Shown in pieces: positions 34,901-50,200 of a DNA stretch of 64,000 nucleotides (positions are counted from its first letter, which is position 1; each line of letters starts with the position of its first letter). The translations under genes and the position numbers were made by a program. Below the pieces are notes generated by a model, which saw only the letters and a list, made by a program, of their open reading frames with translations, had not been told where the DNA came from and did not search any database. The stretch is from Hydractinia symbiolongicarpus (taxonomy: Eukaryota; Cnidaria; Hydrozoa; Anthoathecata; Hydractiniidae): assembly GCF_029227915.1 (NCBI RefSeq), contig NC_079877.1:27369851-27433850 (forward strand). Direction: 5' to 3'.

Positions 34901-35240
34901 TACATTCGAGCGAATGGTATGCACTGCTGTGCACAATTTTTGTCTATTTTGATACTTCTGAAGTGAATACAGTATTGCTTGAAGTTATCATTACGTAAGC
35001 TTTAGATAATGTCGGGAGTTTCTTTTTATTATTACCCTGTTTTTATCAGGTAGTTACGTGAATCAACATTGGAACTCGTTTTGTTGTTGTTTATGTTTTG
35101 AAATATAACCAAAGCTTTAAACTGAACATTTGGACTGGCCTCAGGAAGAAAATCAGCAAACATAAGTGCAGCCCAATTTCTTTAGAGTATACTTTTAAAT
35201 TTCGTATTTAGTATTACTACTCCATTAAAGATATCTCAAT
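28959..35240 (+). CDS. LAMA: Copy B: signal peptide and LN domain
   Basis: Exons 28959-29330, 32808-33044, 33156-33221, 33317-33421 and the start of 35212-35419. Typical LN motifs are seen: LYCTLAGVQGKFG, SNRWWQSPPLSRG, VNITIDLGQ, then HVAYVIVKAANSPRPGVWALERS, FQNGE-IHISLINGRPG and YYYSIKDISIGGRCMCNG, which leads into the first LE repeat. LN domains of alpha, beta and gamma chains polymerise into the basement-membrane lattice. The first intron is 3477 nt and holds a long TTC tract; the fourth is 1790 nt and holds a 53-bp minisatellite. The equivalent exons of copy A are off the left edge. Confidence 0.94.
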
Positions 35241-38200
35241 TGGTGGTCGTTGTATGTGTAATGGCTTTGCAGACGAGTGTAAACCATCAAGTACCGTTGG
35301 AAAATATGAGTGCAATTGTCAATACAATACTGAGGGTCCAAGATGTGAGAGATGCAAGGAAGGATATGTTCAGAAAAGATGGCGTCCTAGAACAAAAATT
35401 GATAGATTTCAATGCGAAAGTAGGTTGTTTTCTTTAAGTATTGTGTTAAAAAAAATTAATTTTTGTCACATGCACAGACAAATCTAATTTTTGTAATAAT
35501 TCGAAGTCATTAGTGTTTTTTTCTTTCTATATATTAAAATACTAAAATATATGATTATTTTTCTTATTTTGTTTCACCAAAGAAGTTAAGGGCCTTGATT
35601 GAAAAGCTTAGTATTTTAGTAGAGGCACTGCAGCTTTTTTTTAGTTTCATTATTGTGCCAGCAATGAAATCTGATTTATAGAATGCAACTGTCATGGACA
35701 TAGTGATGAATGTGAATATGATGATGAAAAGGAACAAAGAAAACTCAGCTTAGACATTCATGGAGTTTATTCTGGTGGTGGTGCTTGTAAGAATTGTCAA
35801 CATAACACTTATGGAATCAACTGTGAAAAATGCAAACCGTTTTTCTATCGACCTGCTGGTGTGAAAATCACTGACGAAAATGCTTGTCAAGGTATTTTTC
35901 AGATTTCAAAATACAACTGACATATTTTATTGATGTCTATATAAAAAATTGATGTTGATTAAGCAATTCTATTTTTATTTTTACCATATTTTAAAAGTAT
36001 TGTTAGGCTTTATGTTTCAAATTTCGGTTTTATAACAATATAGTATAATATAAGAAAACAAATTATTAATATTAAAAAATGTAGAAGTTGGTCCATAAAA
36101 ACTAAAGCAAGTATATTACATTCTGAATGGGATCATTATCTACAATGCCTGGTAAGCTAGCTGTCCTTTCATTATTTACGTAAAATTTTCTGTCATGGAA
36201 CAAAATTGTAATTTTTTTTTATTGAAATGATACAATACAGGTTTTTAGAATTTTTTTCTGTAGAAAATACCTCTTTCTTTAAGAGTTTTAAAAAAATCCT
36301 TAAGGAAACTCAGATATTTGTTTATTTGTTCTTTTAGTTAAAAATTAATGTTATTCATCTCTAGGTTCATAAATTCACTTACAAGTGAGAGTAACAACCA
36401 CTAAATTTTTAAAAAATTTTTAACATAGATTTAAGTTTTATTTTCTGTGTTTTAATTTGTTTCTTCAGTTAAATAAAGCACATTAAACCTTTTAACTTGA
36501 AAAAAAGTTTGCCTTTCATTTTCAATTCAGATTCTATTTATATACTTGGGACAAATAAGCCAAGGTTTTTTGGTTTAGTTATAAGATCCAGCTGTTGCCA
36601 GTATATATGTTGAGTACGTTATTTGGCTTTTATTTTTTATTCAATAAAGAGTTAATTAAATAAAAGTTACCAAACATTGTTTACCCGAATAAACAATTTT
36701 TTTTTGTTTTAGCTTGCAACTGTAACACTACATATTCCTCCGGGTTATGTGCAGACGAAACTGGCCAGTGTGGATGTAAAAAAAGTTATGTTGGAAGATA
36801 TTGCAATCAGTGCAGAAAGGGTTATCACATGTTTCCTAATTGTAAACGTAAGTACTTTGTAATTGTTTTTGTGCACGTGGAATTTGTAAATCCCATTTTA
36901 CAATATCAGCTGGTATGGGTAACAATGTGATTCTTTAAAGAGAGTTTGCAACATTTTTTATCAAAGTACTGTAAGATACTGTGACTTTAACGAACGATTT
37001 TTGGCAGAAGTTTTATTTGGAGAACTTCACAAATTCTGTTATGTTTCAAGAGATAATATACAGAAATATTATAACAAACACTTGACACAATGGTTAAAAG
37101 TTACTGTGTGTTTCACAAATTTCTTCTTATTCTGTAAAACCTCTTTACCTTAGCATTGAATGATTTACATACATGGTTAATTATGACCGTTTATGACATT
37201 TTTTGTCAACAACAATACCAAGAAATGTGTGACTTTCGATATATTCCATTATTACATGTTGCATTGGGTTTAAAATTTATTTCTCAAAAATATTAGAACT
37301 TTCGTTTTCCCTGGGTGAATTACCATACCATTTAATTTTACCAATTAATTTATTAATTCATATATTAATGTTTACACTTAAAAAACAATACTGGATGTGG
37401 ATAATTTTTTCCTGAAAAGTATTTTTCAGTGACCTACTACATCAAATTTATTTCAAATTATAAATGACTTCTAGCTGTATATTCAGATATTAATAAGAGA
37501 ATCAAATTGCATCCTTGTTTAATTAACAAAAAGTTTGAATATTATAAATTAGTGGATTGAATTAATTTGAAGAATAAAGTGCACTGTGTCATATTCCACC
37601 AGTGGCTAGAGCCAATAGCTAAATCAGAATTGTTTAGTTTTTGTTATTATTGTGTAGCTATAGCTTACAATAAGAAGCTGATTAGACCACTAAAATGTTT
37701 TAATTAATCTGCCATCTATGTCAATTCTTATTTGCTTAAAGAGTCGATAAAAACATTGCCTGCTAAGCTATGTGAAAAAAATACTTATAATCCCTAACAG
37801 TAGTCTTATGCTTCGCTTGCAGCTTGTGATTGTGAATTGAGTGGTTCTCAAGACGGTGAATGCATTCCTGATCAAGATCTTGGCTGCAGATGTAAAGAAG
37901 GATACACTGGGTTTTTGTGTAATGAGTGCCGTCCTGGTTATTTTGGATATCCCAAATGTAGAGGTACATTTACATTTTGTTTGAATAAAATATTTATTTT
38001 CAATTTCACACCAGTCTTTATATTATTAGATTAATTACTGTACAATTTTAGCTTGTCAGTGTGAAACACGATCTGGTGCCATTGATAATAACTGTAATAG
38101 ATTGGATGGAAAATGCAGATGTAAAAATGGCTATGATGGAAGAACATGTGACAAATGCAAGAATGGACATTTTGATTTCCCTTTATGCAAAGGTAAAAAT

Positions 38201-41200
38201 TTTCAGCTATACAAAATATTAAACTACTAGTGTCAACTTTCTGCAGACAAATCCACAATATGTGTAAATTTATTTTTGCCAAAAGGTTTTTGTTTATTTT
38301 ATCCAAGCCGGAGATACTGCTTTTGATGTACTGTTATTTTTTTCAGTACAACAGTAAAACTGGTCAGTATTTCTTTTATTAGCAGACTGCATCTAATCTA
38401 AAGTATAATTGTTTTATGTAAACCAATAAAATTGAAGTCGTTTTTTAAAGTTGTTATCCGCAAGTCACAAAGGAAGGGAAAAAAAGATGTTCTAAGAGTT
38501 TTGGAATTCGTTATCGTTCAATTTGAATTAGTATTTTGTGTTTGAAAGAAAAAGATGGTTTTGGTCTTGTGTGCTATAAAAACCTGTTCTTTATTTTTTT
38601 GCGTTTTGCGGTGCCATTTTAGTAACGGTTAGTATGGCTCCATACAAACCCCAACCCCTAAAATTTTTCAAAATGATATAAACCACTGGATAAGATAACC
38701 TTTAATGCAAATGTGACATATTCTTTAAGGAAAGCAACGTTTTATGTTTAAGTGCTTTTTCTGTAGGGTGTACCTGTGATCCAAAAACAACTGTTGATTC
38801 AATTTGTGATAAAATATCTGGAGTTTGTCAATGCAAAACCAACTTTGAAGGACCAAACTGTGATAAATGTGCACATGGATTTCATGGATTTCCTTTGTGT
38901 CAACGTAAGTTTTACTTTGCAACAAGAGTTATTTTATTGTTGTGCTTGAGTGACACTTATGCTTCTCTTTAGCATGTGACTGTTCTTCTGGAGGCTCCCT
39001 TTCACAGAATTGTGACATCAACACTGGACAATGTCCATGTCGACCAAATTATGAAGACTTCAAATGTCAACGCTGTAAATCTGGCTATTATGGTTATCCA
39101 CAATGTACATCTTGTAAATGTAATAATCAAGGATCTCGTTCTCCTGACTGTAATGCTGAGAATGGTCAGTGCAGGTGTGCTTTACCATATGTTGGTAAAC
39201 GTTGCGATAGCTGTCCATCAGGCTTCTATGGTTTTCCAAATTGTAAACAATGTAATTGTAATCCAGCTGGAACTGGAACGCAATCTGGCGGCAACATCGG
39301 TGATTGCAGTTCCAACAATAACGTAAGGAATAAAATATTTGTGTAATGAAAAGGACAAATTGATATTTTATTTTGGTATTTTTGCCTTTGCTGATTGTAG
39401 AATGCCTATTTTTTGCATGTGTGTTTGTGTTTGCATGTTGTTGCATTCTTATTAGAAATTATTGTTTAATGAATTAAAAACAAAGTTTTATTTATTTTTA
39501 ATAAAGGTATAACAACACTTTTTATTCCAAAAGGGTCAATGCAAATGCAAACGCAATGTGAAGGGTTTGGAATGTTCAGAATGTAAAGCTGGTTACTACA
39601 ATTTGCAGGAATCAAATCCAGATGGATGTTCAGGTAAAATATTTATACAGGGTTTCTGATTTTAGGTTTTTGTAAAGATTTATATAGAAGATTTGTCAGG
39701 AGAATCAGGATGTGTTATTTTTGCTTAAAGTCTGAATTTGTTGAGATTATTTGATTAATTCACAATCTTTTTTGATTTTGTTAAAGACATATCACAATAA
39801 ATTTAGGATTTTTGGTTCATTAATATGAATCTTAACACCAATATAATTTAAAGGAACTATTAAATTGACACGAAATGGGGCAGTAAACTCTCTGTGGCTA
39901 TTTTTACTAAGTGGTATCCATAGTTCATAATCTTGAGATATAAACTCAAGTCATACTTCCTAAGGGCTTTAAATCTAAGGCTTGTCTGTCTAATTCTTTA
40001 GATTTGTGAAAGTGTTGATAACAGAATTTGTTAAAACTCTCACTGTGACCAAAAAACCTTTTCGTGAAAAGAGCATAATTTTTTTTCGCCAAGAGTCTTT
40101 TGCTATAATAGAAATAATTTTTTCTCCACTTTGTCCCTTATTAATTGAAAAAAAATATTGAATTTTATTTGCTGGACTTGCTATTACATTAAACATTTTA
40201 TGCTCTGATTTAAAATTTCCACCTAAAAATAAATGCAATGTTATAATTTTAGGTTGTGGGTGTGAACGAAGTGGTTCTATAAATGGTTTACTATCATGCT
40301 CAGAAGGTGGACAATGTAAATGTCGCGAGTTTGTGAAAGGATACAAGTGTATAGAATGTGAAGAAGGATATTTTGGTTTAAAGGATGCAAACCTGTTTGG
40401 TTGTGCAGGTTTGTTGTTTATCTTATGATGCTTTTTTGATGTTGTTTGTCATTTTCTATTACTAGTTTCAATTATTCATTTCAATTTAGGTTGCCATTGT
40501 GATAATGGTGGTTCTGTAGACACTAAATGCTCTAAAAACGATGGACAGTGCAGGTGTCGACCAAATATTTCAGGAAGACAATGTGACAAGTAATATTATT
40601 TCTATTTTAATTTTATTGATGTACATGCTGCAGAGTATTTAATGTTTATAACTCTTACTCATTCAGAGTTGATTGCAAGTTTTACTTTCCAACATTACAT
40701 CACATTCGAGCTGAAATGGAAGATGGCGTAACACCTGATGGTGATGCAGTTCGATTTGATTACCAAGTGCATAAATTTCCTGGATACACATGGAAAGGTT
40801 TTGTCTTCTTCAGTGATATTCAGGTCAGTAGTAATTCATGCTATTTTTGGCGACCATGGTATTTTTTAAATCAGCCTTTTTGAAATGGCTCAAATATCTT
40901 TGACTTTTGAAAATGGACCTGCCAAGGGAAAAAATTCTCTTGTATTCAATTGGTTTTCCTAATACCATATACTGCAAAAACTATCTGTAATAATTTTTAT
41001 TATTCTTGACTCCTAAATGTATAACGTTATAGCACCTCATATTTTGCTTTTCCTTCTTAATGCTTTATATGTTTTTTGGTGAAATATTTGCTTGTAATTT
41101 TAGCCTGCTGTTATTGTTTCTATTGATATTCCGAAATCGTCAAAGTATCTAATCATGTTTAAATATGTATTGAATCAAATTGCTCCGGCTAAAGAGCAAG

Positions 41201-44200
41201 TGTCTGCATTTAAAGGAATCACAGGCAAGATATTTATGCATAACAATCAATTTCTTAATAAGCATCAAGGTTTTTATACTTTATGTTATAATTGATACAT
41301 TATTCTCTTTAGACCAAAGCCGTTTAATTGGATTAGCAGAATTTTTATCAACGCAGAGAGGAGCAGGATTTACGAGTGCGTATACCACAGTAAAAGAATC
41401 AAATGGAAAAAGTTTGTATTTTTCATTGACAGCAGGCTCTTGGAAAATTAAACTTGAAGTTACAAATTCCCCGGTTTATGTGGTATGTACTACAAGTTCT
41501 GTTTTATTAAAATCTAGGTTATAAGAACAGTAAGACTGATATTTTTCCATAGTAAGAATGCACTTAACGTGAACTCCTTTCTACTATCTACAATTTCTAA
41601 AAAACATTATCCTTATCAGTTTTTTCCTTTTTACTAAAATACGTGTTTTTAGAATAACTTCATTGCTTCCAATCACATAAATTATCTATTTTGTAAATTT
41701 TTTCACATTATATATTTTGTGTTTCTTCTTATCAATATAATTTAATTTTGCAACTTTTTAGAAGAAAAGACATGAACATTTCAACCTAAAAAAAACTGTT
41801 TAAAAACTTGCAGATCTAGGCTCAGCAGAAATTTGGACTTTCTTGTAAAAAATTACAGAAAATTGCTTATTAAGTTTAGCAATTTAAACTCAATGTATAA
41901 TAAATTTTTGCTTACATTATTTTAAGGACCATGTAACAGTAATCCCTCAAGAATATTCTGATGCTAATGAACTTAAGAAGTCTGTTCAAACACCTTGTGA
42001 AGTTAATAAACAAGAAAAGTTTTGCAATCTGTACCAATACGTAACACTTGACGATTTTACGAAAGTTGAAGCAGAAAATCCTGGAAAGACAAGACAACGT
42101 GACCCTTTGCCATCTCTTTTTAACAATACTGCTATCCTATCAAAATTAGATTTCAAAGCTATGGTATTGCTAACACCAGAGACAGTATGTATATTTGTAT
42201 GTTTCACATTTTTTGTAAGTTTGTGGACTATACTTTATTTTTGTGTTTAAAATAGTCCACAAACAAATAATTCACTTTGTGAATCTGTATCTAGTTAGGA
42301 TCAAAATTGGTTGAGTTTGGATAAGGCTTGTGTGTTTGCTGCGAGTCTAAAAGAGTTTTCAATATTTTTTTATTCATTTTGAGGAGAGAAGAGATCACTG
42401 TGATTTAAATTTTTTTTATTCTGGTAAAATTTTTTGACTATTATTTTTCTACACAAAACATGTGTCAAAAAAATTTACGAGGCAGTAACTCATGATAAAA
42501 TAATTATAGTAATTGAATAGAGGTCAATTATAAAAACTTTGATGCATAAGGAAGGGCAGTATTCTAAGTATTTATATTGTGCTGTGAATAATAAAACTTA
42601 ACACTTGAGGCAACCTTTGTTTCATAGTAAATTTTTTTTGTAGAGACGACTTGACATGTATGTCTCAGTTCCAAACCCAGGGAAATATGTTGCGTTGATC
42701 CAGTATTATCACGATTCAAATGTCACAGAGTACCTTAATGTTTATATGAGGAGCAGGCACGATACCCAAACAGGAAAAGCATGGCTGTATAAGTGCAGGT
42801 ATGTAAGTTTGGTTTGTACATGGTGCATGTAATATCCTTCTTTCTATCAAAACAATGAGAAAAACCTAAATGAGAGGGGGTGAGGGGGGAGATAAATTAA
42901 AAAATGAAACTAGCTTTATACTATGTTGCAGGAAAAAGCAGCTATTTTTCATAGTCATTTTCTACAATTAGAAACTCTTTTTAAGTATTCAATTTGAACC
43001 TTTTTGACAGTAAAATATACTACAATTCGCATGGAGAATCGAAAGATTGTTTTATAAGGAAGCAATAACTATACAAACTACTTCTGTATTTGTATAATAT
43101 GAATATGAATTGTTGTTTTCGTTGTTAGTGCTCTCAAACTTTTGACTGTCTTTAACTTGATCTTTGTTTCAATCACAAAAACCAAGAAACTATTTTGTAA
43201 CGTCTTTAACTAGAAAAAAATGTACAAAATTTACTTTTCTAGATATACGTTTGGTTGTCGTCAAGCCATTTTGGAGCGTAACTTTCATGGAGTTGTAACA
43301 TTCAATATGGTTACTGTCAAAAAGTATTTGTTGACGTTTGTTTTAAGAGGCAATACGAATGTTGGATTAGTAAGTTTTGTACAGATTTATATTTTGGATC
43401 TTTGTTGCCAAGTTTAGTCCTTCTTTTACATAATGCTTCCTTGGCACGTTGGTCTTTGATTTTCAAACATAATATAACTTGTAATGAAGTCAGTTTAACC
43501 TAAAGTTTTATTTCCACGTGTACTTTATTTACCACAGGATTCTGTTGTTCTAATTCCCTATGATCAATGGCATTTGGATTATGTAACTCCGAAGATGTAC
43601 TGCACTACTAAAGATGGTAAATGCACCTCGAGTGAATACATGATTCCTAAAAATAGCAAGAAAGTAATATCAAATGATGGGACAATTGATGCTGTACCTA
43701 GTTACATCATTGACCCTAATGTAAAGGTTAAATACTTGAGACCGGGAGTTAATTTCCTTGATGTGCAAGGTAAGCCTACTTAAAAAAATAAGAAAAGGAA
43801 AAGATCTTTAGTTGTTGTTGTTATTGATGTTGCTTTTCATCACCTTAAATTTGTATGATTTTAGATGTTGGAGCAGGCCGGTTTTATGTCTTTATACATT
43901 ATTACCAACCAAATCACCCATCATTTTTGGCAAAGACTACTTTATATTCTGGTTCAGAAGCTGGAATTACTGGAGAAGTACATTTAGCATTCTGTCCTAA
44001 CCTTAATGGTTGTAGACAAAAAATTAGAAGCTCCAATGGTATTGATGTATTTGTCTTTGAGAATGTCAAATCAAGACTTCAGCTAGATATTGCAGCACAA
44101 CGAGACGCATGGATAGTATGTGTTTTTATAAGCCATGATGTATTTTTAGACTTGCCTATTACTTGTTATGTAAATTTTACTGTTTCTTCTTTTTAGGAGT

Positions 44201-47200
44201 ATCTATTGATTGTACCAGAGAACTCTTCAGATGTAGCATCTACAGCCTTGCATACCCCCAAGCAACTGCAACTGTCAAAGGACTTCCAAGAGCAATGTGG
44301 TTTTGATCATTATTATGTCAAGCCTGATGCAACAGGTTTCTGTCGTGACAGTGTCTTTAGCCTAACAACAGCATTCAATGAGGGTGCATTACCATGTAAT
44401 TGTAATTCTGAAGGTTCTATTTCAACTTCATGTGAATGCACAAAATTTGGAGGTCAATGTCCATGTAAGGAAAACGTGATTGGAAGAACATGCTCCAGAT
44501 GTAAAGTTGGTTATTATGGTTTTCCAAACTGCAAACGTGAGTTATTGTTTTTTTACTTTCTTGCAGTATTTGATTGGTATTGTTTTGTCAGACATTGACT
44601 CCCCAAATATGTAATAATTTCAGGGATTTTGTTATCATCAATATACGTTGCCTTATTTATTACATTGTTATTCAGCTAACACATTTCGGTTTTACATGAG
44701 TTTTTATTTGCAATTATTTATGTTGTTTTTTTATTTTGACTAATAAATTTCACCACTGTTTTTAGCTTGCAATTGTTCTAATTGTGATGATATTACGGGT
44801 CGTTGCACCTGTCCACCAGGAGTAATTGGTGAAAAATGTGATCAATGCAAGCCAGGCACATTCGGGTATGATCCTGTTATTGGGTGTCAGCCTTGTAATT
44901 GCGATAAGCAAGGAACTGGTACAGATGATGCTGTTTGTAATGTCATTACTGGTAAATGTCCTTGTAAAGAAAACTTTACATCTCGAAAATGTTCATCTTG
45001 TGCTCCTGGCTATTATAACTATCCAATATGCAAGAAGTGTGAATGTTTCCAAGGAGGAGTGACTTATGAAAAATGCAATAGTAAAACTGGTGAATGTTCA
45101 TGCCAGGTTAAATTTTTTTTTGCTTCACAGCATTTATTCTGTGCATTTAAATTATAAAATAATTTTCTCACAATTCATACTTATCTTATTGGGTGGTCAC
45201 ACCCAAAGCTGCTGAGTAACCCAAGAATAGAGACAATCCCTTAAACAGCTTAAAATTTGAACCCACAATATTATTGCACCTAAAGTCTCCTAAAATCGTT
45301 TATCCTGGCCTATTTTTTGTTCACAGTATTAATTCTCATCATGTTTAAGAAATTAACTAAAACTTGATTATTGTCAACTCTTAAGTTCCTCTTGTAACTT
45401 TGATCCTAAACCTTGTCCACTAACTCTCCTAAGATTGACAATGCATATATGCTGTTTTGGATTAACCATAATAAAACTGTCATCATTTTACGCTTAGGAA
45501 GATGCAGTCGGCGCTCAATGTAATGACTGTCCTGCAGGATTTTTCAAAACAAAAGATGTGAAGAGTACTCAACTTTGTACGAAATGTTGGTGCCAGGGAA
45601 GATCAACAACATGCAAAGAAGCGCAACTGTACAGGTAGCTCTTTTTGTCAAAGTGTCAAGTCTTAGTGTCAAAGTTTTAACCTCAAAATGCTAACATGTA
45701 ATAGTATCCACACACCATTCTAATTAGCACTTCTTAATTTGGAATTCATGATCTGACATGTGTTTTTTACAATAACATTAGAGGGAAGAAATGCTAAAAT
45801 TGTGAATTTTAATATGAGATATTTATTTCTGGAGTAGCGTGGCCTATTGGAGTTCTAAATTGTTAATGTACTTTTGAGTCTTAATTTGCATGGAAAATGT
45901 GATTTCTGACATTTTTATCTATAATTATAAGTGAATATACAAAGAATTAGGAGAACTAAACAAACTCTCAAAAGATATCAATGAGCGGATATTTATTTCC
46001 ATAGATCTACAATAGTTACTGCTACAGCAGGATGGAAGGTTTCATTGCCAAATATACCTTCCGCCTCCCGTAATCCAAGTAGTTCAAACATCGTCTACTG
46101 GATTGCACCAACAGAATTTTTGGGTGATCAAGTAAGTAAAAACTATAGGTTTTCCTTAGCACTGAGTATATTATTACTAATGTTGTGCTACATACTATTT
46201 TTTCACTTTAGTCTGCTTCTTATGGTGGAGAGCTCTACTACTTTTTCGAGTATACAACTAAGAGTGGTGAGACCAATATTCTAGATAACATCCCAGATGT
46301 TTTGATTAAGGTTAGTGTATTATTATTTCTTTAGAAAATGATATTCAGCGCTGAAAGTACTGGGATAGTTTACTCCTTGCTCAATTTTTTTTAGGGTGAA
46401 GAAATATCTATAAAATCCACTAAGCAAGTTTATAAATCACCAGATGCAGTTCATAGATTTCGAATAAGATTGCACCAGGTAAGAATAATAAAAATTTAAT
46501 ATCTTGTATACTCGTTGGTTATTGTCAATTTTTCTGACCGTGAATTTTTGTGATTATTTTAGAACTACTGGTCACTCAAGAACGGTTCAACAGTGTCACG
46601 TGAACAAATGCTTTCTGTTCTCTCAAAAGTTAAAAGTCTTCAAGTCCGTGCCAGTCATGATGCGAATGCCGGCACTTCCACTTTATGGAATATAACTATG
46701 GATGTAGCTGTGAAACATGGAACTGAATTAATATACGGTATTGAAAATTGTACTTGTCCAAGTGGCTATGCTGGACCTTCATGCTTGCAATGTGCTGTTG
46801 GTTTCACAAGACAAAAAGATGGAAACTGTGGAAAATGTGAATGTTTTGGTAGAAGCAATGTTTGTGATACTGAAACTGGAGCTTGCTATAATTGCACTGG
46901 AAACACTTATGGTAATCACGGTTTATAGACATGATTCTCTTTTCCTTTTTCCATTTCCCATTTTGAGCCTAATTGTTAAATTAATATAGCCATGATTTTT
47001 CTATTAAGGTGATCGATGCCAAAGTTGCAAGACTGGCTTCTATGGTAGTAAATGCAACCCTTGCGAATGTCCAGGCACAATGCCAGGTAACAATTTTGCT
47101 GACTCATGTGGTCTCGACGTTGTGTCTAGTCAGTTAGTATGTCAATGCAAGAAAGGATATGCTGGAATCAAATGTGAAAGATGTGCGGATGGTTATTATG

Positions 47201-50200
47201 GCCAACCCAACGTAACTGGTGGCAGTTGTAAACCTTGCTCATGTAATGACAATATTAATACAAATTTAACAGGTATGTCGTGGCGCAGATGTTTTTGGAA
47301 ACCAAATTTTTATTTAAAGTACTGGTATTTTTTATCAGCATGTTGTTATACTTCTTTATGTAGAAAGGTTCAGTTTCATTTAAGAAATAATCAATAATTA
47401 GATATCGTAATTATATTGTAATTATAGGCAATTGTGATGCAATTACAGGCGAGTGTTTTAAATGTATTATGAATACCCATGGGCCTAAATGTGAGAAATG
47501 CAAGCCTGGCTTTTATGGCGATGCTGTTACAAAGAAAAACTGTAAGAATTGCAAGTGCAGTCCGTGTGGATCAACCGTTCAAACTTGTGACAAAACTACT
47601 GGTCAGTGTAATTGTAAAAGAAATGTCGAGGGTTCTCAATGCCAACGTTGCAAGGTAAAACATTGTACATTTTACCTTGGTTGCGCTTTTTTATTCCTTT
47701 TGCACCAGCGATAGTTTCCTTTGCCCAATTCAAATTCAATATTTTCTTGTTTTCAGCCAAACACATGGAACTTTAATGCTTGTCAAGGATGCGAAGATTG
47801 CAGTTGTAGTGCTGCTTCAGAAAGTCAACAATGTGATGTTAAAACAGGACAGTGCAAATGTTTGAAGACTGTTATGGGAAGAAAATGTGATTGGTGCCAA
47901 TTAGGATATTTTAATTACTCCTCGGAGGGATGCCAAAGTAAGAATATTTTATTTGTCTGAAGAACTCAGTCAGATATTTTTGAATTAATGTGTAGAAAAT
48001 TATTCAAGCTGGCATTAGGATTTTGACTTATTACACTTACAAATGTAATGCAGATAGTGCAGTTTCTGACCACATAAAAACAATTTTTACACATTGCATG
48101 CAGGTGCAAAAGAAGTTGATTCATGTTTTACAAATTTCTTTCATTTTCAGAATGCAAGTGTGGAGGAAATTTCTGTGATGTAAAAACGGGAAGCTGTGAT
48201 TGTGGAATTTTGGGAGAGAAATGTACATTGTGCCCGCGTGGTTATATTATTGAGAATGGAAAGTGTGTCGAATGTGATAATTGTGTTCAAAATATTCTAA
48301 AGCGTGTCCACAGTCTAACTAAAAATATGACAGACATTAAGATAAACATTATTCCTGGCCCAGTTAGTAATTCATCCCTGCAAGATATTAAAGATGACAT
48401 AATAAGGTAAAAAATCTTTGAATCAACTATAATATTTCTCTTCAGAATATTTGGGTAACTAATAATTCTAATGTCTTCATGACAATATCCTACATAGTAC
48501 ATAATTATTTACTTTTTTAAGAAAAAAAGGTTTTTATGACATGCAACTTTTTGCATTAATAGATTGGTAAATAAAGCGAAGAAGTATGAAGATGATCTGG
48601 AAGTTTACAGAAAAGCTATTGGATTTGATAAATACAGAGGACTTTATGGAGACATGGGCTTTAATGCTGTAGAATCATTTAGAGGTTGTGAGTTTTCATC
48701 TTCACCTGGTGTACCGACTGCTAAGCCTACTACAACTAGACGGTCACTGTCCTCATCGGAAACCCTAACCATTCCTACTGATGATAGGACGACTACATCT
48801 AAAGTTACAACCAAAGCAGCAGTATCATCTGAAGAGACAACTAGTAATGGCTCAGATCTAGAAACAACTAAACAATTCACAACTCGCATCTCCAATGTTA
48901 ATGTAACTACTTCAACACCAACAGGCAACAGAAGCATCACTTATTCTACTAATGTAGCAGTAACCAGAAAAGCCACAACCTTATCGGGCACCTCTGTAAA
49001 ATTGACAACAAACACCTCTCCATCATTCCCTGACGAGGAAACCACAACTAACAACGTTATAGAAACAACATCAGCGACTTCATCATCAACAACAAGACCA
49101 GAAGTTACTACCAGTCAAAGAACTGTGGAAACAACAACCAAATCTATTGAACAAACTACAACTGAAATAGTAATTGGTCCAATACGTCAAAGTAACGTGT
49201 CTTCAGAGGCAACTAAAGCAACAGAAATAACTACTACAAGGGAAGATAGCACAGCTAATGCTGCCACAAGTACCGCTTCAAGAATTTCATCTGCAGGAGA
49301 TACTTCAACCAATAAAAATCTGGAAACGACGACTGCAGAATTTACAACTAGTGCATCTGAATTTACAACAACTGCAGCTGTATCAGTATCAAATGAGGTT
49401 ACATCAACAAAGGGTATTACGACATCACGATTAGATATATCTACAACTATCACAGAAGGTGGAACAACGACACCAGAGACAAATGCATTAGCATCATCAA
49501 CTGACAGAGAATCTACTACCGCCGAAGATTTAGAAACGACAGCAGATCAAGAGACAACAACACCAGCTGCTCCATTATCAACTACCCCTTTTGAATCAAG
49601 TACGCCAGATTTTAATTCAACTTCAGGTTTAAATTATACCTCTACTTCTGAGGTTATCTCTACAAGTAATGTTTCGCCCACTTCATCCTCGTTTGATAGT
49701 GAAACAACAACAAACACAGTTTCACAAACAACGCCATTCCCTGAATCCGCCACAACAACAACAGCAGAATTAGGTACAACTGAAGCAACTGTAAAGGAAA
49801 GAACAACAACACTGGCAAGTAATCAAGACACAACAAAGGATATCGGTGAAGAGACCACAACCGAAGCTGTTATTGACCCATTGCAAGCCGAGACAACGAC
49901 AGCCAAACGTCTACGTAAAAGAAGAGGTGTTGGTGCCCCAACTGGTAAGATATAATTTTCTCAGTTTTCTTACTGCTAAAGATGCCTAGATTAGTCACAA
50001 CTTAGACAACGAGTTTCAGAAACTTAATATATGTGCTTAAAACGTCTTATTTAAGTGATAGCTGTTGATAGTAAAACGATTTAGATATATATGTATTTTT
50101 GCTTGATAGAGAATAAGATAATTTTCTTGTTTATTTTATTCTATCTCGTAGCTAAGCGTTGTGGAGCATCCTTGGCAACTGTGTTGGATGACAGTGAATT

